From contig SFGA01000007.1 in the NCBI GenBank assembly GCA_004556705.1, positions 1-53,236 of the forward strand: DNA of 53,236 bases, read 5' to 3'. Position 1 is the stretch's first letter. Each line of letters starts with the position of its first letter. A model generated the notes under the pieces. It had not been told where the DNA came from and ran no database searches. It saw nothing but the letters and a program-made list of their open reading frames with translations. The DNA is from Ruminococcus sp. GTDB lineage: Bacteria; Bacillota; Clostridia; Oscillospirales; Acutalibacteraceae. Shown piece after piece: positions 45,467 to 53,236 of this stretch. The translations under genes were made by a program, and so were the position numbers.

Positions 45467-47133
45467 TTTGCAAAGGCCCCTATATTAGTAGATACACCCA
45501 CAGTATGTCCCTGTTTTCTACCAAGAGGTTTATTATTCATCGCATTTTGACTTTCTCTCTTCATTTGCTCTTCATACGATTTTTTAGCTTCGTTTAATAT
45601 TTCTTCAGTTATCTTGACTGTAGGGAAGAACTGCTGACTTAGTTTAAGAGCAGTATCTGGAGCTACGCCTGCTTGTACAAAGGAAGATACGGAAGCAGCA
45701 AAGCGAGCTCCGACTTCTGCTAAATCTTTTTCAGTACTGATAACAGGTTTGTTAAATGATATGCGTACAGAATTTCTGTTTTCCCATTCTTTTGAGTCTG
45801 TACCAAATACATGAGCGATTAAAGCGTCCGTACAAGGTTTCATAGAACGTTCGATAAATGATTGAGACATCTGAAGTGTTTCAGACTGCTTTAAAAGAGA
45901 TTCCGTAGTATTATCACTAAATCCTTTATTTGGAGTATGCCATAAGGTAGGTTCAGGAAGGCCACACTGTGCGGCTAGGTCAGATTTCATTGCTCCTACA
46001 AACTGTTCAAAGCCGCTATATGTTCTGTTAACTACCTCTACGTCACCTACCATATTAACAGCTTTTGGAGAAAGGGCAGACCATTCAGACATCTTTTCTT
46101 CATTAATCTGCATAAGTTCCTTTACTTTATCAGGACCTATTGTAGCATTTAAAGCATCGAGAGGCATTTTATAAAGCAGGAGAGACATCTGCTGTGCCAT
46201 TACAGGAATAGATTGACAAGTAATTTCGTATCCATAGTATGCACGTAACCAGCCGCTAAAATCAGAAGGAGACCATCCGATATTACAAAGAGCAATCCAG
46301 TAAGGTACAGGCTTTGGTTTAACTAAAGCAATACGTGACGTATTTATTTCAAGAGCACTCTGTGGTATATAAATTGTTTTTGGATGAAGATAATCTTTCG
46401 AAGTAACTACATAAGAAGGTACAATGGTAATATTCCATCTATCTGTATTTACCCATCTTTCAATACATCCTTTTTCAAGAAAGAGTTTATCGATATCTTT
46501 AACCATTGTAGAAGGTGTATCTTTCTTAAATACAGGATAACAAAGGGAGCCGCCATATATAAAAGCCTCTGCTACAGTATCTCCTATTATGTCATTAAAT
46601 CCTGTAGTATACGCAGCATCTTCAAGAAGTTGTATTTTCTTAGTATCCCAAAATTCATCATATGCCTTAAACGTAGCTCCTTTAATCGTCATACCCCTAG
46701 ATTTCTTATCGATAATCGTAGCAGGTAATCCCCCAGGAGCATAAATACTAGAGCCTTCATATGGTCCAAGCATTACAGGAATTTCGGAATGAGTATATAC
46801 TGCAGGGTCAATAAGGGTACCTACGCGGTTCTTCTTGTTTATTAATCCTGTATTATCTCCTCCGAGCATGTCTCCTGCTATGCGAAGGAGTACCTTATCG
46901 TGAGCTTCTGACGGAGATTCAAATGAAATCCCTCTTTCAATATAACGAGAACGGACATACTGGTCTTCAATATACATAAATTCATCAATGTCAGCTGAGG
47001 ACATCTGAAGAATCACATTATCACTATCTCCGCATATATCTTTTGGTTTAGCATGTTTAGTAATACATGTAAAAATATCGCGTATATATGCATCACTTGA
47101 ATCAAGGAATTTCTGTGCCTTACTTAAATTCAT
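45463..47133 (-). CDS. Portal protein (DUF1073-like)
   Basis: 556 residues. IGDTVAEAFIYGGSLCYPVF, LPEPTLWHTPNKGFSDNTTE, then SLLKQSETLQMSQSFIERSM are typical of DUF1073 portals ('G.s.l~G~~~~g~~s~~e~d~~~y~~~i~~~q~~~l~p'). The dodecamer forms the DNA gate and docks the terminase. The stop overlaps the holin-like start, and the start overlaps the stop of the 47130 gene as ATGA. Confidence 0.88.
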   Translation of the reverse strand: MNLSKAQKFLDSSDAYIRDIFTCITKHAKPKDICGDSDNVILQMSSADIDEFMYIEDQYVRSRYIERGISFESPSEAHDKVLLRIAGDMLGGDNTGLINKKNRVGTLIDPAVYTHSEIPVMLGPYEGSSIYAPGGLPATIIDKKSRGMTIKGATFKAYDEFWDTKKIQLLEDAAYTTGFNDIIGDTVAEAFIYGGSLCYPVFKKDTPSTMVKDIDKLFLEKGCIERWVNTDRWNITIVPSYVVTSKDYLHPKTIYIPQSALEINTSRIALVKPKPVPYWIALCNIGWSPSDFSGWLRAYYGYEITCQSIPVMAQQMSLLLYKMPLDALNATIGPDKVKELMQINEEKMSEWSALSPKAVNMVGDVEVVNRTYSGFEQFVGAMKSDLAAQCGLPEPTLWHTPNKGFSDNTTESLLKQSETLQMSQSFIERSMKPCTDALIAHVFGTDSKEWENRNSVRISFNKPVISTEKDLAEVGARFAASVSSFVQAGVAPDTALKLSQQFFPTVKITEEILNEAKKSYEEQMKRESQNAMNNKPLGRKQGHTVGVSTNIGAFAK

Positions 47134-47525
47134 AATTTACTCCCTATTAGCATTCCCACTGCCAATGATGTTACTATTACCACGGGAATAGAAATTTTTA
47201 AGTTCCTGTAATTGCGTTCGCAAGATTCTAAGGAGGCCTGCTGTATCTTTAACAGTTGCGAGGTCTCTATCCAACTGTTCTCCCATGCTATTAACAAATT
47301 GCTCTGCTCTTTTGTTATTGTTCTCAAGTTCAGTAGTGATTTCTGCGAATCTAGAATTATACTCTTTAAGTTCTTGTTGTCGGATTGTAAGTTCAGATTC
47401 GAGTTCTGTAATGCGTTCATGTTGAATTCTATTTTGTCTATGGTAGTAGATATTTGTTCCCAAGATTCCTGAGAGAATACCAATGATGAAAATATAAAAC
47501 ATATTACGCATATTAATTTCCTCAT
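47130..47525 (-). CDS. Signal-bearing coiled-coil protein with C-terminal membrane helix (overlapping pair, frame 1)
   Basis: 131 residues. N-terminal signal-like helix (KLICVICFIFSSLVFSQ), central coil (LQNSNLNLQSDNKNLKSIIL), C-terminal membrane helix (IPVVIVTSLAVGMLIG). Its start overlaps the upstream stop (ATGA) and its stop overlaps the portal start (ATGA), strong signs of a real gene. Almost its whole length is shared with the 47137 gene in another frame. It may be the partner of that protein in a spanin-like unit. No lipobox seen. Confidence 0.55.
   Translation of the reverse strand: MRKLICVICFIFSSLVFSQESWEQISTTIDKIEFNMNALQNSNLNLQSDNKNLKSIILDSQKSLLNLRTITKEQSNLLIAWENSWIETSQLLKIQQASLESCERNYRNLKISIPVVIVTSLAVGMLIGSKL
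47137..47511 (-). CDS. Rz-like membrane-anchored coiled-coil protein (overlapping pair, frame 2)
   Basis: 124 residues, entirely inside the 47130 gene in a different frame. The ATG is preceded by GAGGAAATTAAT, a good ribosome site. N-terminal membrane helix (MFYIFIIGILSGILGTNIYY), then a long coil (HERITELESELTIRQQELKE). This resembles inner-membrane spanin subunits (Rz), which link to an outer partner after lysin action. Codon endings (ACA, GAA, AGA, CTT) look like those of neighbouring genes, supporting translation. Confidence 0.6.
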   Translation of the reverse strand: MRNMFYIFIIGILSGILGTNIYYHRQNRIQHERITELESELTIRQQELKEYNSRFAEITTELENNNKRAEQFVNSMGEQLDRDLATVKDTAGLLRILRTQLQELKNFYSRGNSNIIGSGNANRE

Positions 47526-48115
47526 TTTTTACCTTCTACTACGATGCATCTCTTAAACGGTGAATTGCATGGTTTAATATACTCAGTAACATCTTTCCAA
47601 GGCATTACTATATTTTTACCACAGATTTTATCTGCATAGAGATTTCGATAATTACCATAACTATCACTAATGATAAGACCATCATCATTAAATCCGTGGC
47701 AACAAATGATATGGTTAATAGGTGTTCCTCTGTATGTAGGAAAGCGTCCGCTAAGAAGAACGCAGTTACCCTTTGTAATATTTTCTATAATCTGAGTAAC
47801 TGAGACAACCTCTTTATCTCTGCAAATATGTTTATTAAGCCATTTATCTGTACCATAACAAAGAATCCGATGGATGCCATATGGTTTATGCTCATGGTTA
47901 GGGTCTAAGTTTTTATAGAGAACTTTACAGTCTTTATCCTTTGTAATAAATTCAGCTAAATTGTCTTCTTCCTGTTTATAAGGACCATCGGGAAACGTAT
48001 AACCAAGAATAGCAAGAGCCTGACACATAGCTGTTACAGGGCATGCTTCCAACGGTGCGATTTCATTGTTTCTCTGTGAATATGAAGATATATTATCTCT
48101 ACGTAAATTTATCAT
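47522..48115 (-). CDS. C39-like cysteine peptidase, candidate endolysin
   Basis: 197 residues. ACPVTAMCQALAILGY (24-39) has the Cys and helix start of papain-like C39_2 peptidases. TPINHIICCHGFNDDGLIIS, then DSYGNY (131-156) has the catalytic His (H135) and Asp (D151) in the family's 'gH~v~v~Gyd~~~~~~~Dp.g' setting. It lies with the membrane/coiled-coil lysis genes, so it may cut peptidoglycan peptides. No signal peptide, so a holin would be needed. It could also process virion proteins. Confidence 0.65.
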   Translation of the reverse strand: MINLRRDNISSYSQRNNEIAPLEACPVTAMCQALAILGYTFPDGPYKQEEDNLAEFITKDKDCKVLYKNLDPNHEHKPYGIHRILCYGTDKWLNKHICRDKEVVSVTQIIENITKGNCVLLSGRFPTYRGTPINHIICCHGFNDDGLIISDSYGNYRNLYADKICGKNIVMPWKDVTEYIKPCNSPFKRCIVVEGKK

Positions 48116-49212
48116 ACTACGCTATTCCTTATTTTAATGATATAATATACTCCTACCTGTTTACCATGGGTAACACTACCAGAACCTGAAGAAGCTATAC
48201 CACCCCTAAGAGCTATGTTGAGGGCGTGACCATGTGACTGACCAACCCTAGCTACTTGTACATCAGTAGTATATGTACTAACCCATATACCACCCCCAGG
48301 GATACTATCTGAAACTGTAGGCGCAACCTCCGAATTAGGGCCATTTGTTAACCTGAAATTATTACCGTGACCATGGGACGCATATCTATCATCTTTAAAT
48401 TCACCCAGTGAATAAGAATCATGATTGCGCACGTTCCCGCTATTATTTATTCCACACCCAACAAGTACGCATTCTTGTAAGTCGGGTAACTTTACAAGAC
48501 CATCTCCTGGAGTATTTCCCCAGGCTGTCCCCAAAGCATTCTCAAGGTCATTAAAAGTACCATCTGCATTGTTAAGTATTTGACCCTTACAGAGCTCATA
48601 TAGGCCAGAAGGAGGTACATTATTACCTGCAAAAGGGAGGATAGTACCTACAGGAACAGTATCTATAATAGAGGATGTAATAGCCTGAGAAAGTTGTCTA
48701 TCTGCTAAAGTTCTGTTTTGGGTTTCTTTAATTAATTGCGCAAGAACATCATTGATAGCATCTACCGCAGTACTTCTGAGTAAGATACCTTCACTAAGAT
48801 TATTTACATCTCCCAATCCGTTTGCTGTCATTACGCCCGTTGTACCATCGACAGAAACTTTACCTTTTGCAGAAGATGAAACAACGGCTCCAGGTCTTTC
48901 TTCAGTGGCTATCCATTTTGCTATAGTTTGTACGGCAGAAGATACCTGATTAAGTACTTCAGGATTATTTGTATCAATTCCTGCATCTCTAAGTAATTTA
49001 GTTAATTCAGCAAAAATGCTATCAAGCATTTCTACTGTACGACCTTCATTAAGGGTTATTTCATGCCAAAACCAGTTCCACCAAGCTGCTGGTAGTGTAT
49101 CATACGGAACTACTCCTTTCTGATACTGGTCTTTAGAAGGTTCCTGTCTATTTACGCTCTCTGAGGTAGTCGCGTATGTATTAACGACTTCTACTGTCTG
49201 TTTATCAATCAT
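48112..49212 (-). CDS. Tail fibre/receptor-binding protein with tail-collar domain
   Basis: 366 residues. The N-terminal 100 include YDTLPAAWWNWFWHEIT, like fibre attachment domains. From about 187 there is PVGTILPFAGNNVPPSGLYE, then LCKGQILNNADGTFNDLENA, LGTAWGNTPGDGLVKLPDLQ, the phage tail-collar domain. A C-terminal region rich in Gly/His (SHGHGNNF, GQSHGHALNIAL) may bind metal along a fibre axis. It probably binds the host surface. It is placed between TerL and lysis genes rather than with the baseplate. Confidence 0.8.
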   Translation of the reverse strand: MIDKQTVEVVNTYATTSESVNRQEPSKDQYQKGVVPYDTLPAAWWNWFWHEITLNEGRTVEMLDSIFAELTKLLRDAGIDTNNPEVLNQVSSAVQTIAKWIATEERPGAVVSSSAKGKVSVDGTTGVMTANGLGDVNNLSEGILLRSTAVDAINDVLAQLIKETQNRTLADRQLSQAITSSIIDTVPVGTILPFAGNNVPPSGLYELCKGQILNNADGTFNDLENALGTAWGNTPGDGLVKLPDLQECVLVGCGINNSGNVRNHDSYSLGEFKDDRYASHGHGNNFRLTNGPNSEVAPTVSDSIPGGGIWVSTYTTDVQVARVGQSHGHALNIALRGGIASSGSGSVTHGKQVGVYYIIKIRNSVV

Positions 49213-49261
49213 GCTCCGCCTCTCATTATCATTATATTATATTCAAGAAAATTAAGCATTT

Positions 49262-50566
49262 TCAATTATCGGAATTATAAGTATACGAATTATGATGAAT
49301 AGCTCTTATACACTCAAGTATTTTTTCGTAACCATAAATATGATGAATAACATGCCAAAACATATATTCGAGAGCATCACAATGGTGGTCTAAGGCATTT
49401 GGTCCCTTACCTTTACGGGGCTTGCCATTATCATCAAAGTCCCGCGTCTCCATGCCAAGTATAAGTTTTTCACAAGATTCGAATATATACAATTGATTAA
49501 ATCTGAAACCCTTATTAACACCTGTTATTCGTTCTAGTATTGAAGGGTTAATATTATTCCACCATATTTCAACATTGTACTGTTCAAACTCTTCAACAAA
49601 TCCGCTCATGATTTCTTTACCATTAGCATCAGGAATCATTATGATTCTATTGTTAGGGTATAATTCCCTTAACCGTCTTGCGCCGTCTCCTACATAATCC
49701 CAGTGATGTTCAGAAACTGCATAAATAACTCCATTCCTTTCTATTCCACATATAGCCGCATTATATCCAGCATTAAAATCTTGTCCTACATAAATAACAT
49801 CATCCTCAGTAACAGGAAAGAGCATATACTTATGTTTATTAGGATTAAATTCAGGATATACGCGTCCTGTGCTGAGATTTATAAATTCTCCGTCAAGGTA
49901 CGCTTTAGCTTCATCCTCAGTATACAAACCTCTTAACAATTTGAGCTGAGACTTAGCAAGACTTGTATTATCCTGAGTTCGGCCTCTTATCTTAATATAA
50001 GGCAGTCCTTTCTTTTGAAGATACTTAATAAGCATATAAGTACCTCCAAGTCCCTGAGCCGTAGTAGAAAAGAATATGAAAGGGTCCCGAGAAGGCATAT
50101 CATGTCCTGCAGGCATTACAACACGACAGCGTTCCTGAATAGCTGTAACAATTTTCTGAACTCTATCAGAGGGAACTTCGTCTATCTCATCGCAGATAGC
50201 ACAGTGAAAGTTAAAAGCGTAAATATCATCCGGATTCTGCATAGCAAGATAGACAAACGTGAGTTGTCCTACAGTTATGGTACCTGCTTGACTATTATCC
50301 CTGTATGGAATTTTAGCTGCGTCGAAGGCCCTTTCAAGGTCAGCAATAACCGTCTGTTTAAGCAATTTAATAGTTACACCTAGAATACCTATTGTTATAG
50401 GTTCTTCAGAATCATGATAAGCATGATAAAGAAAGAGGCATAATTGGACATCTGTAAAACTTTTACCGCATCCAAACCCTCCGATAAGAAACACGAAGGG
50501 TATCTCAGGATATTTCCTAATAGCGTTTATAGAAGCTTCTTGATGTTTAAATAAACGATTAATCAT
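49262..50566 (-). CDS. terL: Terminase large subunit (TerL)
   Basis: 434 residues. ATPase: Walker A GGFGCGKS (29-36), Walker B AICDEID with D126 and E127, coupling motif STTAQG (167-172). RNase H-like nuclease: VGQDFNAGYNA (D263), IPDANGKE (D313) and DHHCDALEY (D393/D397). Drives DNA into the prohead and cuts the concatemer. It overlaps the radical-SAM gene by eight bases and has no clear ribosome site of its own, so its translation may depend on that gene. Confidence 0.95.
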   Translation of the reverse strand: MINRLFKHQEASINAIRKYPEIPFVFLIGGFGCGKSFTDVQLCLFLYHAYHDSEEPITIGILGVTIKLLKQTVIADLERAFDAAKIPYRDNSQAGTITVGQLTFVYLAMQNPDDIYAFNFHCAICDEIDEVPSDRVQKIVTAIQERCRVVMPAGHDMPSRDPFIFFSTTAQGLGGTYMLIKYLQKKGLPYIKIRGRTQDNTSLAKSQLKLLRGLYTEDEAKAYLDGEFINLSTGRVYPEFNPNKHKYMLFPVTEDDVIYVGQDFNAGYNAAICGIERNGVIYAVSEHHWDYVGDGARRLRELYPNNRIIMIPDANGKEIMSGFVEEFEQYNVEIWWNNINPSILERITGVNKGFRFNQLYIFESCEKLILGMETRDFDDNGKPRKGKGPNALDHHCDALEYMFWHVIHHIYGYEKILECIRAIHHNSYTYNSDN

Positions 50567-51392
50567 AATGTATAGGGCTCTGACAATTATAATCTATGCA
50601 TGGTATTTTTTGATTTTCCAAGTATTTAGATATACTGTAAATATCATCAAGGGATTTAGCATAAGTCTTATGATTACATCCGTATATCGTATTAGTTACT
50701 AAGTCTACGTTCAGTGACCTATTTTCCCAGCAGTTAAGAATTAATTGAGGAGAGAATTTCTTCATGTACTTATTATTAAGTTCTCCTTTTACATAACCTA
50801 ACTCGTCACAGAAACCTTCTAAATCTCTCCATTCTTCCTCTGTTAATCTATAGTAAGGGGATGTATGATCACAGGGCTGTAGATATACATGCTCAAATAA
50901 CTTCTTCTCCTTCATAAACTTGAGGTATTCCTTTATATAGTGCGTGTTTAAATGTGTAACTACTGTACAAACATACCACTCTTTTTTATTAGTTTCTTTT
51001 ATCTTGTCTAAAATAAAAGAAACCTTGTTTAAGTCAGTATAGTCTATAATGTGTACATAAGGTACTGCTTTCTCATCTCTAAATAAAGGAGATAACATAT
51101 CAAACCCATTTGTAAATAGTAAATACTTTTTACAAGACTTTATCTCATTAAGAATGGCTTCTTGAAACTCATAGTCCCAATACGTAGGTTCTCCCCCTAC
51201 AATAGAAGGGACCAATTCTTGACCTTTATCCCTCATGTAAGCATCAATCTTATGAAAAATGCTATGGAAATTCTTAATTAATTCCTTATCCGAAAACGTA
51301 TATTGCTCCTTATCTAAAGAACAATATCCGCATCTTTTATTACAGTCATATTTAATTTGAAAAGATACAGTATTATTTTTTAATGTGAACAT
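50559..51392 (-). CDS. Radical SAM protein, paralogue of the fusion upstream
   Basis: 277 residues from the ATG at 51392, preceded by GGGAGGATTAT; a longer start lies in the previous gene. The cluster motif is CNKRCGYC (C17, C21, C24), with SIVGGEPTYWDYEF and YLLFTNGFDML as SAM-binding strands. The C-terminal cysteines (LNCWENRS, GCNHK, PCIDYNC) could hold an auxiliary cluster like SPASM proteins. It shares motifs GGEPT-W, LFTNG and PCD with the upstream fusion. Substrate unknown. It overlaps TerL by eight bases. Confidence 0.8.
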   Translation of the reverse strand: MFTLKNNTVSFQIKYDCNKRCGYCSLDKEQYTFSDKELIKNFHSIFHKIDAYMRDKGQELVPSIVGGEPTYWDYEFQEAILNEIKSCKKYLLFTNGFDMLSPLFRDEKAVPYVHIIDYTDLNKVSFILDKIKETNKKEWYVCTVVTHLNTHYIKEYLKFMKEKKLFEHVYLQPCDHTSPYYRLTEEEWRDLEGFCDELGYVKGELNNKYMKKFSPQLILNCWENRSLNVDLVTNTIYGCNHKTYAKSLDDIYSISKYLENQKIPCIDYNCQSPIHYD

Positions 51393-53173
51393 ATAATCCT
51401 CCCTAAAGGCATAAGATTTCCGAATGAAACGCAATCTTCGCAATCTCTCACTATTTCTTTTTCATTGAACTCGTCTAGCTTCCATCTGTGATTCTCTCCA
51501 CAACAAGGTGCTATAGTCATTTCTATACAGTCTATATTCCATATACCAGGTGAATTTTGACAAGTTCTTCTGAAACTTTTATCCTTTAATCCCTGTCCTC
51601 CCATTACAGATGTATCGTAACGAGAATCTTTTAACAAATCGCTGAGTTGTATTAATTCGGCATCTTTCATTCCCTCGCTGCATTTACCTCTTTGTCTGTC
51701 GCAGGGAGAGAAGAAAATGTATGAGAGATATTTCGAATTACCTTCACCATTTTTTGACCTTTCTATAAATTCTTTTACTTTGTTAAGCTCCCCCGTTCTT
51801 ATTACAAGGTTGATACTTACGTTACCTCTATTATATTTTGAATACAATTCGAGAGCTGTCTTATCAAACCAGTCGTATTCATGAACCAGATAGAAGAAAT
51901 TAAATTGTTTCCAAAATAAAGACTCTTTAAGACGGGTACCGTTTGTAAAAAGATATACGGTTCTATAATCTCGTACTCTGTTTATAATCTTTCTTTGTAG
52001 TTCTTCGCTCCATATTGTAGGTTCTCCACCCATAATCTGCGGGATAAGATTTCCTTTTGTATATTTTTCCGCCCATGTTAACGCTTTATCAAAATTAGCA
52101 TATATCTCCTCATCAGAAATATCTTTTGCATTCATATTCTCTTGAAAACAGTAGGAACACTTTTGATTGCATTTTCGATTAAGCGTAAACGTAATCAATT
52201 GATTTTCCTTCTCTGTGCCTGTCTTTATATAACAATACGTTCTCTCATATATCTTATAATTTTCTGGAGTCCAATTCTCTAAAAGCCATAACTGCTGTTC
52301 GTTCTGTCTTCGGGCTATCCCCCAGGATTTTCTCACTTCATTTGCAATCCATTCTCTATTCTTATAATACATCTTTTTTTGATGTTTATAGAATAATTTG
52401 GATTGTACTATTAATCCTTCTTCTGTAAGTCTCCTTTCATATATATAATACGTATTTCTATTATGATACATGTAGTACTTGCGCTTTTTGAATAGTTGGA
52501 CTATAAAATCGGTATCTTCTCCTCCAGCCCATATAGACTCATCAAAATGTATATCTTTCAGTATCTCTCTTCTTATCAAACATGTAAAATTCTGTACAAT
52601 GGCGTTCCACGGGTGTTCTTCGCATAACATGGAACCGGTATAAGAGGCGTCAAAAAGATTATTGTTAATATCTCTGTGATACATCTTAGGGAAGCATACT
52701 GCACAAGGTTTTTTAGTAACTTCTTCTATGAAGTAGAAATCTAACGAATCGTCTGCATCTAAAAAAATTACCCATTCCGCTTTTGATACAGAAGCTAAGT
52801 AATTACGGGCAGCAGAAGTATTCATCCTCTCATGGCATATACACTCTACTAGAGGGGATAAACCCTCTAATTCTTCTTTTAACAATTGTGAGTATGTATC
52901 CATCAATAGGATTATAATTTTGCTGGGTTTTCGTTTCTGTAATAATGCTGAAGTTACTGTCTTTTTTATAGAAGACTCTTTGTTAAAGCACGGGATTAGT
53001 ATATCTATACTATCTGTAGGTTTGATTTCCCACTTTAAGCCTTCTTCCTCGGTACATGTCAAGGGAGCTACAGAGGGAAGTACGCATTGTAGTACCTTTA
53101 CTGAATCTCTTGAAAGCCTGTAATCTACCTCTTCTTCTGAAAGGTTTTTCCATTCTTCTACATTTAATTCCAT
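51380..53173 (-). CDS. Glycosyltransferase 2 - radical SAM fusion protein
   Basis: 597 residues. The GT-A domain (about 53-265) has SIDILIPCFNKESSIKKTVT, VIFLDADDSLDFYFIE (DxD-type D139-D142), and WAGGEDTDFIVQLF (catalytic-type ED at 219-220). The radical-SAM domain (about 325-597) has CNQKCSYC (C335, C339, C342), QIMGGEPTIW and YLFTNGTRL. Late cysteines (CIEMTIAPCCGENHRWKL, CEDC) may carry a second cluster. Strong ribosome site AGGAGGATTATT. It probably installs or modifies a sugar on DNA, capsid or another target. Such a fusion beside TerL is unusual. Confidence 0.85.
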   Translation of the reverse strand: MELNVEEWKNLSEEEVDYRLSRDSVKVLQCVLPSVAPLTCTEEEGLKWEIKPTDSIDILIPCFNKESSIKKTVTSALLQKRKPSKIIILLMDTYSQLLKEELEGLSPLVECICHERMNTSAARNYLASVSKAEWVIFLDADDSLDFYFIEEVTKKPCAVCFPKMYHRDINNNLFDASYTGSMLCEEHPWNAIVQNFTCLIRREILKDIHFDESIWAGGEDTDFIVQLFKKRKYYMYHNRNTYYIYERRLTEEGLIVQSKLFYKHQKKMYYKNREWIANEVRKSWGIARRQNEQQLWLLENWTPENYKIYERTYCYIKTGTEKENQLITFTLNRKCNQKCSYCFQENMNAKDISDEEIYANFDKALTWAEKYTKGNLIPQIMGGEPTIWSEELQRKIINRVRDYRTVYLFTNGTRLKESLFWKQFNFFYLVHEYDWFDKTALELYSKYNRGNVSINLVIRTGELNKVKEFIERSKNGEGNSKYLSYIFFSPCDRQRGKCSEGMKDAELIQLSDLLKDSRYDTSVMGGQGLKDKSFRRTCQNSPGIWNIDCIEMTIAPCCGENHRWKLDEFNEKEIVRDCEDCVSFGNLMPLGRIICSH

Positions 53174-53236
53174 AATAATCCTCCTGTAAATTACTATGTA
53201 GATTTAACTATTTTTCCAGTCCATCATCTCGATTTT

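Noticed and set aside
1..53236. Stop-codon reassignment (as in some gut phages)
   Set aside because: TAA, TGA and TAG all end well-defined genes here, and no conserved domain is interrupted by in-frame TAG or TGA.
1..53236. Temperate lifestyle genes (integrase, CI-like repressor, transposase)
   Set aside because: None recognised; the small helix-turn-helix proteins lack repressor architecture and there is no recombinase motif.

Overview
The window is a tightly packed, AT-rich genome of a contractile-tailed (myovirus-type) bacteriophage, probably complete or nearly so. It carries TerS and TerL, portal, prohead protease/scaffold, major capsid protein, sheath, tube, tape measure and a full set of baseplate proteins, together with its own replication and nucleotide genes. 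No integrase, repressor, transposase, rRNA or tRNA was seen, so it looks virulent. AGGAGG-type ribosome sites, AT-rich codon use and all three standard stop codons suggest a low-GC bacterial host using the standard code. The host cannot be named from sequence alone.

Layout. Two convergent arms meet at a bidirectional terminator near 26.0 kb. The plus-strand arm (1.15-25.99 kb) has three parts. The first (1.1-6.4 kb) holds tiny unknown genes separated by repeated leaders, hairpins, an iteron-like AT-rich tract and two long non-coding stretches. The second (6.4-11.1 kb) is a block of small unknown, often Cys-rich genes ending in a ThyX-superfamily protein. The third is the replication and nucleotide region: SNF2-type helicase, preQ0 operon (queD, queE, a small gene, folE, queC), a probable DNA-binding protein, AEP-type primase, SF1 helicase, family A DNA polymerase, MazG-like enzyme, SSB, deoxyribosyltransferase-like protein and a PD-(D/E)XK nuclease. 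The minus-strand arm (53.17 down to 26.03 kb, and 977 down to 13) holds packaging, head, lysis and tail genes. If the molecule is circular or circularly permuted, the left-end genes (HAD phosphatase, TerS) lie directly upstream of the right-end genes and the late operon is continuous.

How the genes may work together. FolE, QueD, QueE and QueC form the full set making preQ0 from GTP. In phages this precursor usually feeds 7-deazaguanine DNA modification, but no DpdA/TGT-type inserting enzyme was recognised. The leader of this operon can fold as a compact pseudoknot whose alternative pairing would mask the queD ribosome site.

Most unusual are four things. The tape-measure protein has a complete DEDDh (DnaQ-like) exonuclease signature near its N-terminus. 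A glycosyltransferase-2/radical-SAM fusion and a second, related radical-SAM protein sit immediately before TerL. Two membrane/coiled-coil genes are almost fully nested in different frames just before the portal gene, reminiscent of spanin pairs. The tail-assembly chaperone gene carries a -1 slippery heptamer joining it to a second frame.
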